Shown: positions 36,001 to 43,102, counted from the first letter of the stretch. The stretch: 64,000 nucleotides of DNA from Marinoscillum sp964351625 (GCA_964351625.1 CAYGOV010000010.1:62001-126000), one strand, 5' to 3'. A program made the numbers and translations. Notes: generated from the letters alone by a model not told the origin.

Positions 36001-38273
36001 ATGTGTATGAATGGAATGAAACTATCTACACTTCTAGTGGAAGCTACATGCAGACCCTAACATCGAGTATAGGTTGTGACTCCACGGTAACTGTTCAGCT
36101 TACAATTCTAGAATCAACTTCTAGCGATACATCGGCTGTTGTATGTGACTCATTTGACTGGTATGGAACTACCTTCACTAACAGCGGAGCATATGATCGA
36201 ATCATCACCAACAGTGTTGGGTGTGACTCGACAATTACCTTGAATCTTACGATAAACGAGTCAACTATAGGTGACACCACAGCCGTAGCATGTACTAGTT
36301 TTAGTTGGTACGGTAATGACTTTACCTCCAGTGGCAATTACGATAGGATATTGACAAATTCCTTAGGATGCGATTCTACAGTCACACTACATCTCACCAT
36401 TAACGAGCCGACTGAGAGTGATACCACAGCGGCATCCTGTGGACCATTTGATTGGTACGGAAATAATTACTCGAGTAATGGAGATTACATTCGAGTGATC
36501 GAGAATGCAGCAGGTTGTGACTCTACAATCACCTTACATTTGACGGTGAACCCTGCAAGTGATCCAGAATATAGTTCACTCAATGTGGAAACATGTTATA
36601 GCTATACCTTCGATGGCAGTGAACTGACTGCAAGTGGGACATATGAAGCGACCCTTCAAAATAAAATGGGTTGTGACAGTGTGGTTACTTTGAATCTTAC
36701 TTTACTAGAAGGTAAGTGCTGGAAAGGCGGATCTTGGGTGAATGGTGCTCCTAGCACTTCAGATGACGTAGTAATCGCAGATACTTATACGGTTACCTCA
36801 GAGCTGAGAGTGAAGGATTTGCAGATTGTTGATGGTGGTACTTTGAGTGTACCTGCAAATGGTGTGTTAGAAATTGCTGGTGATATTAGCAATAGCGGAT
36901 CAATCACCTTGCAGTCTGGTTCGGATTTCCTAAGCTATTCTGGCAATACGGTTACTGGTAATGACATCAATTTCGAGCGAAACATGCGTCATGAAACCGG
37001 AGCTTACTCGATGATGGGTAGTCCGGTACAGCAATCAGCTGATATCAAAGGTTCGATCGCTGGGATCACTTGGGCTTATGATGAGAGCAAACCATATGAA
37101 GCTCTGACAAACGATGGTCTAAAGCGATGGATCAATTGGAAAAATAGTGAATTGGTGCCTGGTCATGGATATGCTTCTGCGAATATTGAGCAATTGATTT
37201 TCGTTGGGAACCCTAATGTTGGAACCATTACCGTGGAGAATTTGAGTTATACACCAGAAGGCGTGGATAGCACATATGCTGGATGGCAGCTGTTGGCTAA
37301 CCCTTATGGTACCTCCATTGATGTAGGTGCGTTTCTAGCAGCGAACGAAGATGTCATAGAAGGACACATTAATTTATGGGATGACCCTAATACAGGTGAG
37401 CGAGGAAGTAATTCGGATTACATGACTTTGAATGCCATTGGCGAAGTGACGAGCAATCCGAGAGGAGATCGTTATAACGGGCATGTACTTACCGGACAGG
37501 GATTTTTTGTAAAGCGACTGGCTGAGATATCTGGGCAGGCTAACGTAGTTTTCACAGAAGCTATGAGATATACTGGCTATAATGAGGATGCGGCATATTT
37601 TAGACAGACTAAGAAACAAATGCCAAAACTTTGGATCACTATGACCGATCTGGATGGCCGGTATAGTGAGACGCTTCTCGGATTCCCAGATAATGCGACA
37701 TCAGGTGTAGATCACTTCTATGATGCACCTAGGGTAGTTAAGAGCACGGGTCATCAATTGTATTCTATTCTTGATAAAAAGGCATTTGCAATACAAGGTT
37801 TGCCACTTCATGATGAGATCGTAGTGCCTTTAGGATACAGTAGAGATACTCATGGTTATGTGAGTATTAATCTCAAGGACGCATCTCAATTGACGGAGCA
37901 CTATTATATCACGCTAAGGGATAATCTAAAGAAGGTGGAATACACATTCGATAATGAGGCTATCGATCTTATGTTGGAAGATAGGATCAATCAAAGTCGA
38001 TTTGCTTTGATCTTCAGCAAGAAAGATGTTTTGAGTTCACAGGCACTACTTAATAAGATACTTATTACCCGCGAATCTTCTAAAATCAAAGTATCAACTA
38101 GTAAGCAAATGGCGATGGTGAAAATTGTAGATCTCAAGGGAAAAACTAGGGAAATAGACTTACTGAATCCTAATAATAGCTTTTTCGATGAGCCGGCTGT
38201 TAAAGGTGTCTACATCGTTTATATACAATTCATCGATGGTATGACGCACACAAGAAAATTGATTATTGATTAA
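27078..38273 (+). CDS. Giant secreted adhesin-like protein (3731 residues) with T9SS-type tail
   Basis: It opens with a signal peptide (MKKLSVLFCLSFFTLSLLHA). Residues ~22-260 look like a choice-of-anchor/cleaved-adhesin lectin-like domain. A long series of Ig/HYR-like modules follows, marked by phrases such as DTISPIP, RDTLGPII and LDQTAPTL. Residues ~2210-2420 form a LamG/concanavalin-like domain (YSDEVTVEAWLRAP). Residues ~2720-3210 hold about eight 46-residue repeats ending GCDSxxxLxLT. The C-terminal ~80 residues resemble a T9SS sorting domain (VKIVDLKGKTREI, GVYIVYIQF, TRKLIID). The role is probably surface adhesion. A 52-residue companion gene follows after 15 bp. Confidence 0.85.
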   Translation: MKKLSVLFCLSFFTLSLLHAQYSEEFKFNNNNWLVKNNTFPQPVAPNTWSNRGDFKFLGAENGGSIQSSLTGFISTIATTFGIKYTVETYAYMSVGYSEWDHDDAQMSNWLISPVIHNVKNGDIIQFDTKEWSKSNFEGFTSLVNLNADGIMSCERPNRLEVRFSTNTNAPNVGSSPESVGDFTIRLHVINDSLTGAYPQNWATRSFRVAGLPSGREFSGRIGFWYRFDNAGYNGCRGRRNYSDAEAIAEVVGDHLIGVAAEAAGDYAPLASAGLNAIKAGFNLIAASQLPQNGKNGTAIAIDNVKHIPEPAIKGSYRQGQPTFVWNHYGGPGNSFILGYEGFRGCGSSLVDWQEILTLKNVTNERMIIRLDKRFLGDNLEVTEYNNSTIQPGESFQFQIALRDSMVAKTGKGLLVIYDDQAESHLSQLATIRPNYEIKPPAPPIVKAIQAPLELTLNSFGKVPSSTNAHLFDAGSTNACGGTDGIWFSWKRLKDGPQGAFDCDDQGEQEVDFFVNQWIGSQVYSSSVKKKVRIIQPTPTVEPVEDQVYYLTANQKAIPDSLILRPVVNTDCGDEVSFDAVDSRGTYVSSELGIGPGTYDLTWLLSFGQAVFTQTSKLHVIDTISPIPNFLPPAIGMVQVIDNFAIIRSDIKHDDLGKATDNAGIWKYEFSTPHISNGNWVSAIPISCSDAGNQYPIKIKAFDYSGNTSVVEHNITILEPIQPRTRDITIELNPQTGYAFIKPEDLLMNGADGVCGITNAAVSKYQFNCEDVNTTVPVTVTYMATSIERSATANVTVREYSQVSTCADTVKLYVSGGFLEAFYTMRPLITSACGGQIPWSVESKGATKFVENGLVGEAVSRDFLPGTSQLTRTTVYNGQTFTCSQIVVVRDTLGPIIVTTPTDQDINLPRLEGCTKDYTIFNPFQQGSYTSWTYELTGATIETKTFKNTEYLYYQDRVKSFNLGITNVKIWAVDKAGNRAEVNYVMDLSAASLPVPYVAAAELESGVIAGDFEGETLQLPIESPMTIVCDQQGFMWYYEVRDGYLGNILDELDSIPQSSGTNLPLKIGPNLNHTYYRTVHFGYHDQTDGAKKLTSYKTVFVRDTTAVFECPDDVVIDNADNINYSYEYSLSPDNTLSAGSFWGYSVTGATVGMTTNDGSVTYTSNQGIALSEVTIDDAYPTLAADSVVSLILKNGINYIKLRYLKASGNLAECSYVVTIKDTSTPTMTCPPADTLYRTAEGSCLLTIGETCTQVNGFTGANGISGLRLLGDNDKVILRKDDAPASIEFSTTNKGVSYNDSYIEIPTNCSGTVSFTWTYKNPQPQFFRPFVVFYDADLDYYNNVDLTGFSQNITSEQIGIFSQSVNAGDKLWIGVKEGGANAGYLTISNFSAPHSIVSNAIAQPTFTAHPSLFFQSNIKMDYEIGNHTVKYSLINVNNGNRIECTQDLVVIDQFATALACVDTTVYLNEGGFVRISPDYLVNSCFSISATTLSKSDFDCSNIGVNVVTITSVNSAGDTLTCTANVTVLDQTAPTLVTQKINIDLSAANSVTLSDSLMLTYFKDNCKVQSVTTAQTTFDCDDVGSRVLTFTATDSTGNSTTASLVANIAPLGFVRNDPSTAIDVCVGEPLTLRASSGVLENYIDFNWQVKDLQDTTSGWDFYTCTASIEMIKNSSGHRIFHHDISANNNHVYMVYKENGSENLHFGKLNTTTERWEPVFKPITRTSAGVPGVTDSYFMDVAGSTIYVAFLDAEGIFKVYQWFVDRWMHVDTDIFGSHNLDLQSLYFNEGYFFATRYDGLVYYGKEQATSVDFSDRRGLYQGTDASIKFRSSQNMVILRDGNQNHVRELLVHASGALLGFDTLDTDPTGNSSLFSMASFHGVIHVAYKAVDGKLAVKKYVGNDTWTEVGSAISDGTIQLLDMKVVGGALYVVYSESGTIELRKWDGVSWEDMGSPNENAYVSGFTELTIYSINGDPAVMANTNSSWKLLKDTGWETLPNTSQTYTPNTNVPSDKAYRSIATEAGCAYTVSGTNRVIVRETPKLTMQDFARNGSGSVTLQAETTAGVINWLDPLDSSILSTGSQLTFNYLVQNETFYAFAQNSVCYSDTLSAQVFINDVEFREYNISYPDAICPDDQAIVELDTAVDGVVHRLFLRGENGLFEEPQYGYVTSGRQFYLYPSQTTTYKIQIEEEVLDAGQLTYGGQPTQEHLSYDTVQLDYSDEVTVEAWLRAPNASSATNAFGMLYHDASSFDPESDRNFEWAGGKFRVSNGTTARELAFPGLSGQFAPPVTNDPWWIHVATTAGPNGLKIYYNGNLVASSADVASGNINNQVATLSIGRHPNGDKLTGLSAVDEFRIWNYERSLEEIDATYDSCLSGNEDGLLIYTKFESYDLGTNTFLSNIGPDLVLKNQPESTNPQIFRSDYCGFDFASQKFLEPFTINVLEGLPYIVSIDDRWPSSGSSGEEGGEGPPPEEGGGATTPQLTCGGDTVTLNAEVSSGTIYWYNAYEGGDEIGSGSPFSIFIDQDTILYAGVDGRCSRYPVRIDVAGFPEIISASADTICLTDSPRYRDINFNIDYNDETEGWLFYDAPEGGNALNSIEDDRLSTDPFTGTDTLYVAAYNDYCESDTRIEVIIVGFKPVMNSLTPDTLICGPASITLSGDFENQYVSWYYGSWTDGSEYTTPSLAVGNHQIIVDSYKYYNNGNDYCYADREYVNVTVEAIPLRYDTVVTCGSYTWIDGNTYTATNSSILFNKESGVTCDSAIYLNLTIIDVVESSISASITNTCPGETVSFTVETTESGVDYSLVNNEDSVFAGPVAGTGGQITLTTGELQATEVFSVMGNKSVTVGSQSNSCDVQIGDAVTVNIGQTTSSRTAATCGDYSWNGSVFTESGTYYHTLTSSLGCDSIAQLNLTVFPEPIHTHTVEACDSYTWRGITYTESNNTAQWTGKTIYGCDSLVTLDLTIKQSVTNTTTATTCDVYEWNETIYTSSGSYMQTLTSSIGCDSTVTVQLTILESTSSDTSAVVCDSFDWYGTTFTNSGAYDRIITNSVGCDSTITLNLTINESTIGDTTAVACTSFSWYGNDFTSSGNYDRILTNSLGCDSTVTLHLTINEPTESDTTAASCGPFDWYGNNYSSNGDYIRVIENAAGCDSTITLHLTVNPASDPEYSSLNVETCYSYTFDGSELTASGTYEATLQNKMGCDSVVTLNLTLLEGKCWKGGSWVNGAPSTSDDVVIADTYTVTSELRVKDLQIVDGGTLSVPANGVLEIAGDISNSGSITLQSGSDFLSYSGNTVTGNDINFERNMRHETGAYSMMGSPVQQSADIKGSIAGITWAYDESKPYEALTNDGLKRWINWKNSELVPGHGYASANIEQLIFVGNPNVGTITVENLSYTPEGVDSTYAGWQLLANPYGTSIDVGAFLAANEDVIEGHINLWDDPNTGERGSNSDYMTLNAIGEVTSNPRGDRYNGHVLTGQGFFVKRLAEISGQANVVFTEAMRYTGYNEDAAYFRQTKKQMPKLWITMTDLDGRYSETLLGFPDNATSGVDHFYDAPRVVKSTGHQLYSILDKKAFAIQGLPLHDEIVVPLGYSRDTHGYVSINLKDASQLTEHYYITLRDNLKKVEYTFDNEAIDLMLEDRINQSRFALIFSKKDVLSSQALLNKILITRESSKIKVSTSKQMAMVKIVDLKGKTREIDLLNPNNSFFDEPAVKGVYIVYIQFIDGMTHTRKLIID
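35236..36711 (+). repeat. Coding repeats: about eight 46-residue GCDS units
   Basis: Within the giant gene, units of ~140 bp begin near a Cys (TCGSYTW, TCGDYSW, ACDSYTW, TCDVYEW, VCDSFDW, ACTSFSW, SCGPFDW, TCYSYTF) and end GCDSxxxLxLT. They diverge at DNA level, so they are old repeats and not a recent tandem expansion. The second unit is separated from the first by an insert. Confidence 0.8.
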
Positions 38274-38288
38274 TAAATAGCATAAAAG

Positions 38289-38447
38289 ATGAGACTATTA
38301 ATATTTGTCATGTTAGTCCTTGCAGTCACTACGTCAGTACTAGCCCAAGGACCACCTCCTACAACGCCAATTGATGGGGGGTTGAGTTTGCTGCTTTTGG
38401 CCGGAGGTGCTTATGGCGTGCGTAAGGTGCTTAAGAAAAGTAAGTAG
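38289..38447 (+). CDS. 52-residue exported protein with PID-CTERM-like tail
   Basis: The protein is MRLLIFVMLVLAVTTSVLAQ (signal), a short Pro-rich link, then TPIDGGLSLLLLAGGAYGVR and a basic end. The PxDGG motif, hydrophobic helix and basic tail resemble the PID-CTERM type of C-terminal sorting sequence seen in Bacteroidota, and form nearly the whole protein. It lies 15 bp after the giant adhesin and is probably co-transcribed. It may be processed at the membrane; function unknown. Confidence 0.7.
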   Translation: MRLLIFVMLVLAVTTSVLAQGPPPTTPIDGGLSLLLLAGGAYGVRKVLKKSK

Positions 38448-38703
38448 GTTAGGCGTTTCTTATATTCTTTAAATAGAATTAATTGATACGAATTATAGAA
38501 CCTAGATTCTTTGTTTTATGAGGAAACAGGTGAAGACTTTGAGTTAGTTATGATATTTGTACTAACTCAAAATGAGTTTTTCGGAAAGGGTAATTCGAAT
38601 ACTTAATCCTTTAATATCAGAAATGATGAAAGATTAGTACATAAGAAATGCCCATTTTCATATGGCTTTAGAATATTAATGAATGTTCTTATCCGTTGAT
38701 TCA
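38448..38703. other. Intergenic stretch after the adhesin block
   Basis: AT-rich with no gene or RNA recognised; a terminator follows at 38704 and then ~170 bp more of plain sequence before the convergent YdeI gene. Confidence 0.3.
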
Positions 38704-38741
38704 AATCACAAACCAAAAGGTTCGTGATTTATTTTTCTTTT
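38704..38741 (+). terminator. Terminator of the adhesin block
   Basis: AATCACAAACC, loop AAAA, GGTTCGTGATT (one mismatch), followed by a T-rich run. Confidence 0.7.
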
Positions 38742-38909
38742 GCAGTGGTTTCTTTTTTATATCCAAAGTTGAAGACATCAGCGGCGATATGGTGTTCATT
38801 CATGGTTTAGTCTATTTGAGCAAATAAGTATGTGTTGAAATTGACTTTGAGGAGAACTAACCTAGCTTGAAATGGGAGAATGTTTTAAATGAAGTTGATG
38901 ATATGGCCC

Positions 38910-39548
38910 TCAATCATAATTCTTATGCGAACCATCACAATTCGGCATTCGCTTGGAATGTCCACAGACACAATCATGAAAGCCAAATCCATTCATGATT
39001 CGAGACATATATTTTTCAATCCTTGCAGTGCGCGTGGCTGATTGTTTGGCGCCTGTGAAATGTATATTATAAGCACGTTGCCTACCGGGCGTCAAGGCTT
39101 CAAAGGCTGATTTGAAACAGGGTTTAGACTCCATTATTTCCAGCAATTCATCAGGAAAATTCAGATTGGTATTGTCTGAAGCTGGTATTATTAGCCCAGC
39201 ACGCTCTACTTCGATAGCCTCATAGATATAGGCCTTTACAACAGCTTCTAAGTGCTTAATTTCCTGAAGAGAGGTAAAGCGAAACTGCCTTCCGCCTTGA
39301 GTGTTTTCTCCAGGTTTTGTTAATTGGTTTTCAGCATCTTCTAGCAATGAGCCTTTGATGAAGTTAAGCGCGCAGTATTCTTTGAAAGGACTGAGTATGA
39401 TTACATTATTGTTGTCATAGGTATAGCAAGGCTGACGCCATTTATACTCCTCAGTAAGACCACATTCGAGCAGTAGCGATCTCAAAAGGATCAGCTCTTG
39501 CTGCCAAGATTTGGCTTTTTCTATATAGGCATCTACTTCTGGATTCAT
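38910..39548 (-). CDS. YdeI-like DUF1801 protein fused to a CDGSH iron-sulfur motif
   Basis: A 212-residue protein. Residues ~1-120 are a DUF1801-type domain (SWQQELILLRSLLLECGLTEEYKWRQPCYTY, KGSLLEDAENQL), and ~125-185 are the YdeI C-terminal part (FPDELLEIMESKPCFKSAFEALTPGRQRAY, ARIEKYMSRIMNG). The last 20 residues contain Cys193, Cys195, Cys204 and His208 in exact CDGSH spacing (CxCxxSxxxPxCDGSH), the 2Fe-2S ligand set of mitoNEET-type proteins. A redox or iron-sulfur role is suggested by this tail; the YdeI domain's own function is uncertain. Confidence 0.85.
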   Translation of the reverse strand: MNPEVDAYIEKAKSWQQELILLRSLLLECGLTEEYKWRQPCYTYDNNNVIILSPFKEYCALNFIKGSLLEDAENQLTKPGENTQGGRQFRFTSLQEIKHLEAVVKAYIYEAIEVERAGLIIPASDNTNLNFPDELLEIMESKPCFKSAFEALTPGRQRAYNIHFTGAKQSATRTARIEKYMSRIMNGFGFHDCVCGHSKRMPNCDGSHKNYD

Positions 39549-39590
39549 TTTTCAGATGTTGACTTTTGACATTGGCAGGAAAAGTAAACT

Positions 39591-40055
39591 TTAAGGCTTT
39601 ACCTTCCAAATCTTGTCAGATGCTTCGAGATATTCTGAGAGTGCCGCAGAGCCATACCAGCTATAAAGTTCAGCATCTAAGTATTTCGCTGCAATGGCTG
39701 GGTCAGTCTGAAGAAGTATTTCTGCTTCTTCTATGGTCGGCGTGGTGAGGATGAAAATACCCCGATATTCTCGCTCATTTTTTTGTAACATTGGTCCGGC
39801 TACTACCAGCTTATTTTGTTCTACCATTTTACCAATATTTTCCATGTGTCCAGCGAAAGCAGAAGAGCGAGCAGGCTCATCTCTTGAGGTATTGCTGCCT
39901 GTTTTTAATAGTACCAATACATACGCTTTCATGCCATAGTCATCTGCTTGGAGTTTCTCCGCAAGGGCTGCATCGTAGTTGGGGTTGTTATTTTGCTGAG
40001 CAAAAGAGCATAAGGCAATTGAAAGCAATGTGAGAAAAATGAGTGTAGTGCGCAT
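39591..40055 (-). CDS. Exported YCII-related protein
   Basis: A 154-residue protein with a signal peptide (hydrophobic to CSFAQ, ~residue 20). The body contains a YCII-type ferredoxin-like domain: YVLVLLKTGSN, HMENIGKMVEQNKLVVAGPM, GIFILTTPTIEEAEILLQTDPAI. Export is unusual for the family, whose members are mostly small cytoplasmic enzymes, but exported versions are common in Bacteroidota. Function unknown. It is separated from the YdeI gene by 42 bp in the same direction, so they may be co-transcribed. Confidence 0.8.
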   Translation of the reverse strand: MRTTLIFLTLLSIALCSFAQQNNNPNYDAALAEKLQADDYGMKAYVLVLLKTGSNTSRDEPARSSAFAGHMENIGKMVEQNKLVVAGPMLQKNEREYRGIFILTTPTIEEAEILLQTDPAIAAKYLDAELYSWYGSAALSEYLEASDKIWKVKP

Positions 40056-40278
40056 GAATTTTCATTAAAGGTTCATAAGAAAATTAAGCATTCTAATGAA
40101 AGTAGCCAAACTCCAATAGGATAGGGAGTATTGAGGAGTGTAAATCGGTTGATGTTGGTGTCTGGTCGTAGTAACCTACTAGTTCATCTAAAAGCTAATC
40201 AGTTCAGGCATAGACCATCATCCCAATGGAAAAGTTGGGATATATTTGGATTCAAATTATCACTTAAACCTATATCAT

Positions 40279-40677
40279 ATGCTCAAAGAATTTAAGGCCT
40301 TCATTATGAAAGGCAATATCCTCGATTTGGCAGTAGCTGTTATCATAGGAGCGGCTTTCAAATCTATCGTATCCTCATTTGTCGCTGATATCATCATGCC
40401 TCCAATTGGAGTTTTACTTGGAGGTGTAGATTTTTCAGACCTTGTATTTGTCTTGATACAGGCTTCAGAAGGTGCTGAAGCTGTGGTTATTAGCTATGGA
40501 AAGTTTATTCAAACCATTATAGATTTCTTGATTATCGCATTTGTGGTTTTCATGGTGATCAAAGGTTACAATGCTACTCAAAGGAAAAAGGAGGAGGAAG
40601 CACCTGCTGCACCACCAGCACCATCTAACGAAGAGGTGCTATTGGGTGAAATAAGAGATTTGCTAGCACAGAAGTAA
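40279..40677 (+). CDS. mscL: Large-conductance mechanosensitive channel
   Basis: About 132 residues from ATG 40279. A TTG 11 codons upstream would add unrelated residues, so the internal ATG is preferred because MscL begins with xxKEFKxFxMKGNxLDLAVAVIIGAAF. The two membrane helices (residues ~15-40 and ~75-97) and the C-terminal helix EEVLLGEIRDLL are all present; a short Pro/Ala-rich linker separates the last helix. It releases solutes on hypo-osmotic shock. It is monocistronic, with a terminator 20 bp downstream. Confidence 0.96.
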   Translation: MLKEFKAFIMKGNILDLAVAVIIGAAFKSIVSSFVADIIMPPIGVLLGGVDFSDLVFVLIQASEGAEAVVISYGKFIQTIIDFLIIAFVVFMVIKGYNATQRKKEEEAPAAPPAPSNEEVLLGEIRDLLAQK

Positions 40678-40696
40678 ACGAATTGTGTGAATCCAA

Positions 40697-40732
40697 AAGT
40701 CCCACCATGCGTAGCTTGGCGGGACTTTTTTT
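40697..40732. terminator. Terminator between mscL and corA
   Basis: AAAGTCCCACC pairs with GGCGGGACTTT (one mismatch) and is followed by a T run; A-rich sequence on the other side lets it also serve the convergent corA gene. Confidence 0.85.
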
Positions 40733-40749
40733 GTGTTAATAGGAAATTC

Positions 40750-41724
40750 TTAAAGCCATTTTTTGAAACGCATTATAATCACCATTATCGTAGTGGTGAA
40801 GCCCATCAAAAGCCACACGAATATATAGCCGTACTCGTGGTGAAGCTCCGGCATGAAATCAAAATTCATCCCATAAACACCCGCTACGAAAGTCAGCGGA
40901 ATGAAGATGGCGGAGACTACTGTGAGTGTCTTCATCACTTTATTCATTTCATTGTTGATATTGGTTTGGTAGAGATCCATGATATCTCTGAGCATCTCTC
41001 TGGAGGTATCAAAAAATGTGAGCAAAAACTTGATGTGATCACTAATGTCTCGAAAGTAGACCTTAGAATCTTTGTGAAAGAAATGCTCACCTTCTGCCTG
41101 CATCTGATTAAATGCATCCCAAAGTGGTACCGTATATCCACGTAGGGTGTTGACTTTCTTTTTAAGAAGCATAACTTGCTCCGGGGCGTCATAGGAAGTG
41201 TCAGAGATCAGTTTCATTTCCATCGCTTCCATTTGTTCACGGAGAATTTCGCTTATACCCATGTAGTTATCAATCACAGCATCCAAGCAGTGATAAAGTA
41301 GATATTCTACGCTGTTTTTCCGAATGACACCTTTTCCTGTTTCCAGTCTTTTTCTAAGTCCATCAAACACATCTCCAGGCAAGCCTTCTTGGAAAGTGAT
41401 TAGAAGATTTCTACCCAAAACAATATTGAGATGTTCTTGCGTGATTTCATCCTCTTCCTGATCATACCTAAGCATCTTGAGGGAAAGAAAAATATGATCC
41501 TCAAATGCTTCGAATTTCGGGAGATGTTCGATGTTAAGGATATCCTCTATAATCAAAGCGTGAACATTGAATATCTCGCCGATTCGCTCTACCACCGGTT
41601 GGCTTGTAGATTCTATATCTATCCAATTAACCAATTCAGGTTTTAGCCATTCAGCGGCATCTGAAGGATCTATACCTTCAGTTAATGTAAAGGATTCGGT
41701 ATTGTATTGGATAAGTGTGAGCAT
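40750..41724 (-). CDS. corA: CorA-family magnesium/cobalt transporter
   Basis: A 324-residue protein of normal CorA length. The cytoplasmic N-terminal domain (WIDIESTSQPVVERIGEIFNVHALIIEDI, FLSLKML) is followed by the long helix and two C-terminal membrane segments. The selectivity motif YGMNF is present between them, followed by the acidic loop FMPELHHEYGY; the protein ends with the basic MRFKKWL. It takes up Mg2+ and other divalent cations. No operon partner. Confidence 0.95.
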   Translation of the reverse strand: MLTLIQYNTESFTLTEGIDPSDAAEWLKPELVNWIDIESTSQPVVERIGEIFNVHALIIEDILNIEHLPKFEAFEDHIFLSLKMLRYDQEEDEITQEHLNIVLGRNLLITFQEGLPGDVFDGLRKRLETGKGVIRKNSVEYLLYHCLDAVIDNYMGISEILREQMEAMEMKLISDTSYDAPEQVMLLKKKVNTLRGYTVPLWDAFNQMQAEGEHFFHKDSKVYFRDISDHIKFLLTFFDTSREMLRDIMDLYQTNINNEMNKVMKTLTVVSAIFIPLTFVAGVYGMNFDFMPELHHEYGYIFVWLLMGFTTTIMVIIMRFKKWL

Positions 41725-41883
41725 AAGAAGAGTTAAGATTTTTTCTAGTGCGCCAAACTAATAAACTACTTCTGAGATTGGAATTTTCGATGATGAATAT
41801 TATTAAATATTCACATATCATTTAGTTATGAAAATCGCCCAACACTTACTCTGATATTTTGAGTGAGTCATGTTTTATTGCCT

Positions 41884-41990
41884 TCATTCGAGGAGGCATG
41901 AAGAAGGTCGTCACTAAGAACGGATAGATTACACTTCAATGTCATAAAGAGGGAAGCATGACGGAAGTAATCTTAGGATGCGGTTGCCAA
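41884..41990. repeat. REP-like intergenic repeat, degenerate
   Basis: TCATTCGAGGAGGCATGAAG and GTCATAAAGAGGGAAGCATG are two related segments ~57 bp apart, the second followed by ACGGAAGTAATCTT. They resemble the GTCATTGCGAGG...AGCAATCT repeats common in Bacteroidota intergenic DNA. Confidence 0.4.
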
Positions 41991-42001
41991 TCTTAAAAAT
42001 T

Positions 42002-42703
42002 TCAAGAACGATAAATGGCTCTTGGATAGTCCAGTATATTGGCTTTCGGACTTTGCAATTCTCTAAGCGCATCCTTTGCAATCCATTTTGCAGTTTTACT
42101 CGAAGATTTTAAAATCTCATAAGCAGTGGCTATTGCGGCCTTATTGAGGTCTTGGTTTCTCTTGCCAATGCTTCTTAGTGCCCAATTCACAGCTTTCTTC
42201 ACAAAGTTTCTATCGTCTGCACTTGCTTGTATGATCAACGGAAGAAAGTCGAGGTACACTTGATTGTTAGCTTTTTTGTCTGCCATGCAATAGGTCGCCA
42301 TGATAGTAAAAGCGACACGCTTTTCAAATTCAGGCTCGCGAGTATACCATTCATGTATTTTACTAACGGCGTGTGGACTCCTCGCAAAGAGTTTCATACC
42401 AAAGCTGTCGCAAATCTCCCAGTTGTCGAACGTCACTACCCAACTGTCCATATGCTCAGAGGTAAGTAATTTGGGAGGGTAAATTTTGCTACAAATCAAC
42501 CTTGCTTCATATACTTGGCTATCGAAAAGCCGGTTAGCTAATGCTTCATTTTTTGGGATTTGCTTGATTAATTCGTTCAAGTCCTTCATATATACACCTA
42601 AGGCGTTTTTGGTATATATACCAAATTTCTTGGCCTTGAATTCCACTTTAGCTGGGTCACCAAGTTCCCGCAATCGAGTCAGGATTTGTTCGTAGTTGAG
42701 CAA
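42002..42703 (-). CDS. DNA alkylation repair protein (AlkD-like)
   Basis: A 233-residue helical-repeat protein of the AlkC/AlkD type, starting at TTG. The region FGIYTKNALGVYMKDLNELIKQIPKNEALANRLFDSQVYEARLI and VTFDNWEICDSFGMKLF follow the family, as does RKWVNWALRSIGKRN-like VKKAVNWALRSIGKRN. Relatives remove alkylated bases such as 3-methyladenine. Many Bacteroidota members of this subgroup are uncharacterised, so activity is inferred. The VOC gene lies 21 bp upstream in the same direction. Confidence 0.82.
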   Translation of the reverse strand: MLNYEQILTRLRELGDPAKVEFKAKKFGIYTKNALGVYMKDLNELIKQIPKNEALANRLFDSQVYEARLICSKIYPPKLLTSEHMDSWVVTFDNWEICDSFGMKLFARSPHAVSKIHEWYTREPEFEKRVAFTIMATYCMADKKANNQVYLDFLPLIIQASADDRNFVKKAVNWALRSIGKRNQDLNKAAIATAYEILKSSSKTAKWIAKDALRELQSPKANILDYPRAIYRS

Positions 42704-42724
42704 AGTTTTTTGGATACAGAATTG

Positions 42725-43102
42725 TCAAACATGCTGATCAATCAGAATGGTATTGCCATCTGGATCAACCAATACAATATTGGCAGGGCCCTCGGTGCTT
42801 TCATCTGCCTCACTATCTAGTTTTATACCTTTTGACTTGAGGTCTTTTTGGATCACGCGCACATCGTCAAACGGAGTGACTTTATTTGCATTTTCATCCC
42901 ATCCTGGATTGAATGTTAGGATATTATTTTCAAACATACCTTGAAAAAGGCCAATGATGGATGAGCCTTGTTTCATGATGAGGTAGTTGCTTTCTAGATT
43001 ACCTCCAAACACCTCAAATCCGAGGTTTTCATAAAAGGCTTTTGAAACTTGTAAGTTTTTCACAGCCAAACTCATAGAGAATACTCCTAATTTCATAATC
43101 AC
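42725..43102 (-). CDS. VOC-family (glyoxalase-like) protein
   Basis: A 125-residue protein with paired beta-alpha-beta-beta-beta modules: GVFSMSLAVKNLQVSKAFYENLGFEV, then DDVRVIQKDLKSKGI and VLVDPDGNTILIDQH. The typical metal residues are only partly kept, with the Glu/His near the C-terminus replaced by Asp-His in LIDQH. Function cannot be told from sequence. It is in the same direction as the AlkD-like gene, 21 bp away. Confidence 0.8.
   Translation of the reverse strand: MIMKLGVFSMSLAVKNLQVSKAFYENLGFEVFGGNLESNYLIMKQGSSIIGLFQGMFENNILTFNPGWDENANKVTPFDDVRVIQKDLKSKGIKLDSEADESTEGPANIVLVDPDGNTILIDQHV

Noticed and set aside
35236..36711. Regular ~140-bp repeats as a CRISPR or satellite array
   Set aside because: They are in-frame protein repeats with diverged DNA, not identical repeats with unique spacers.
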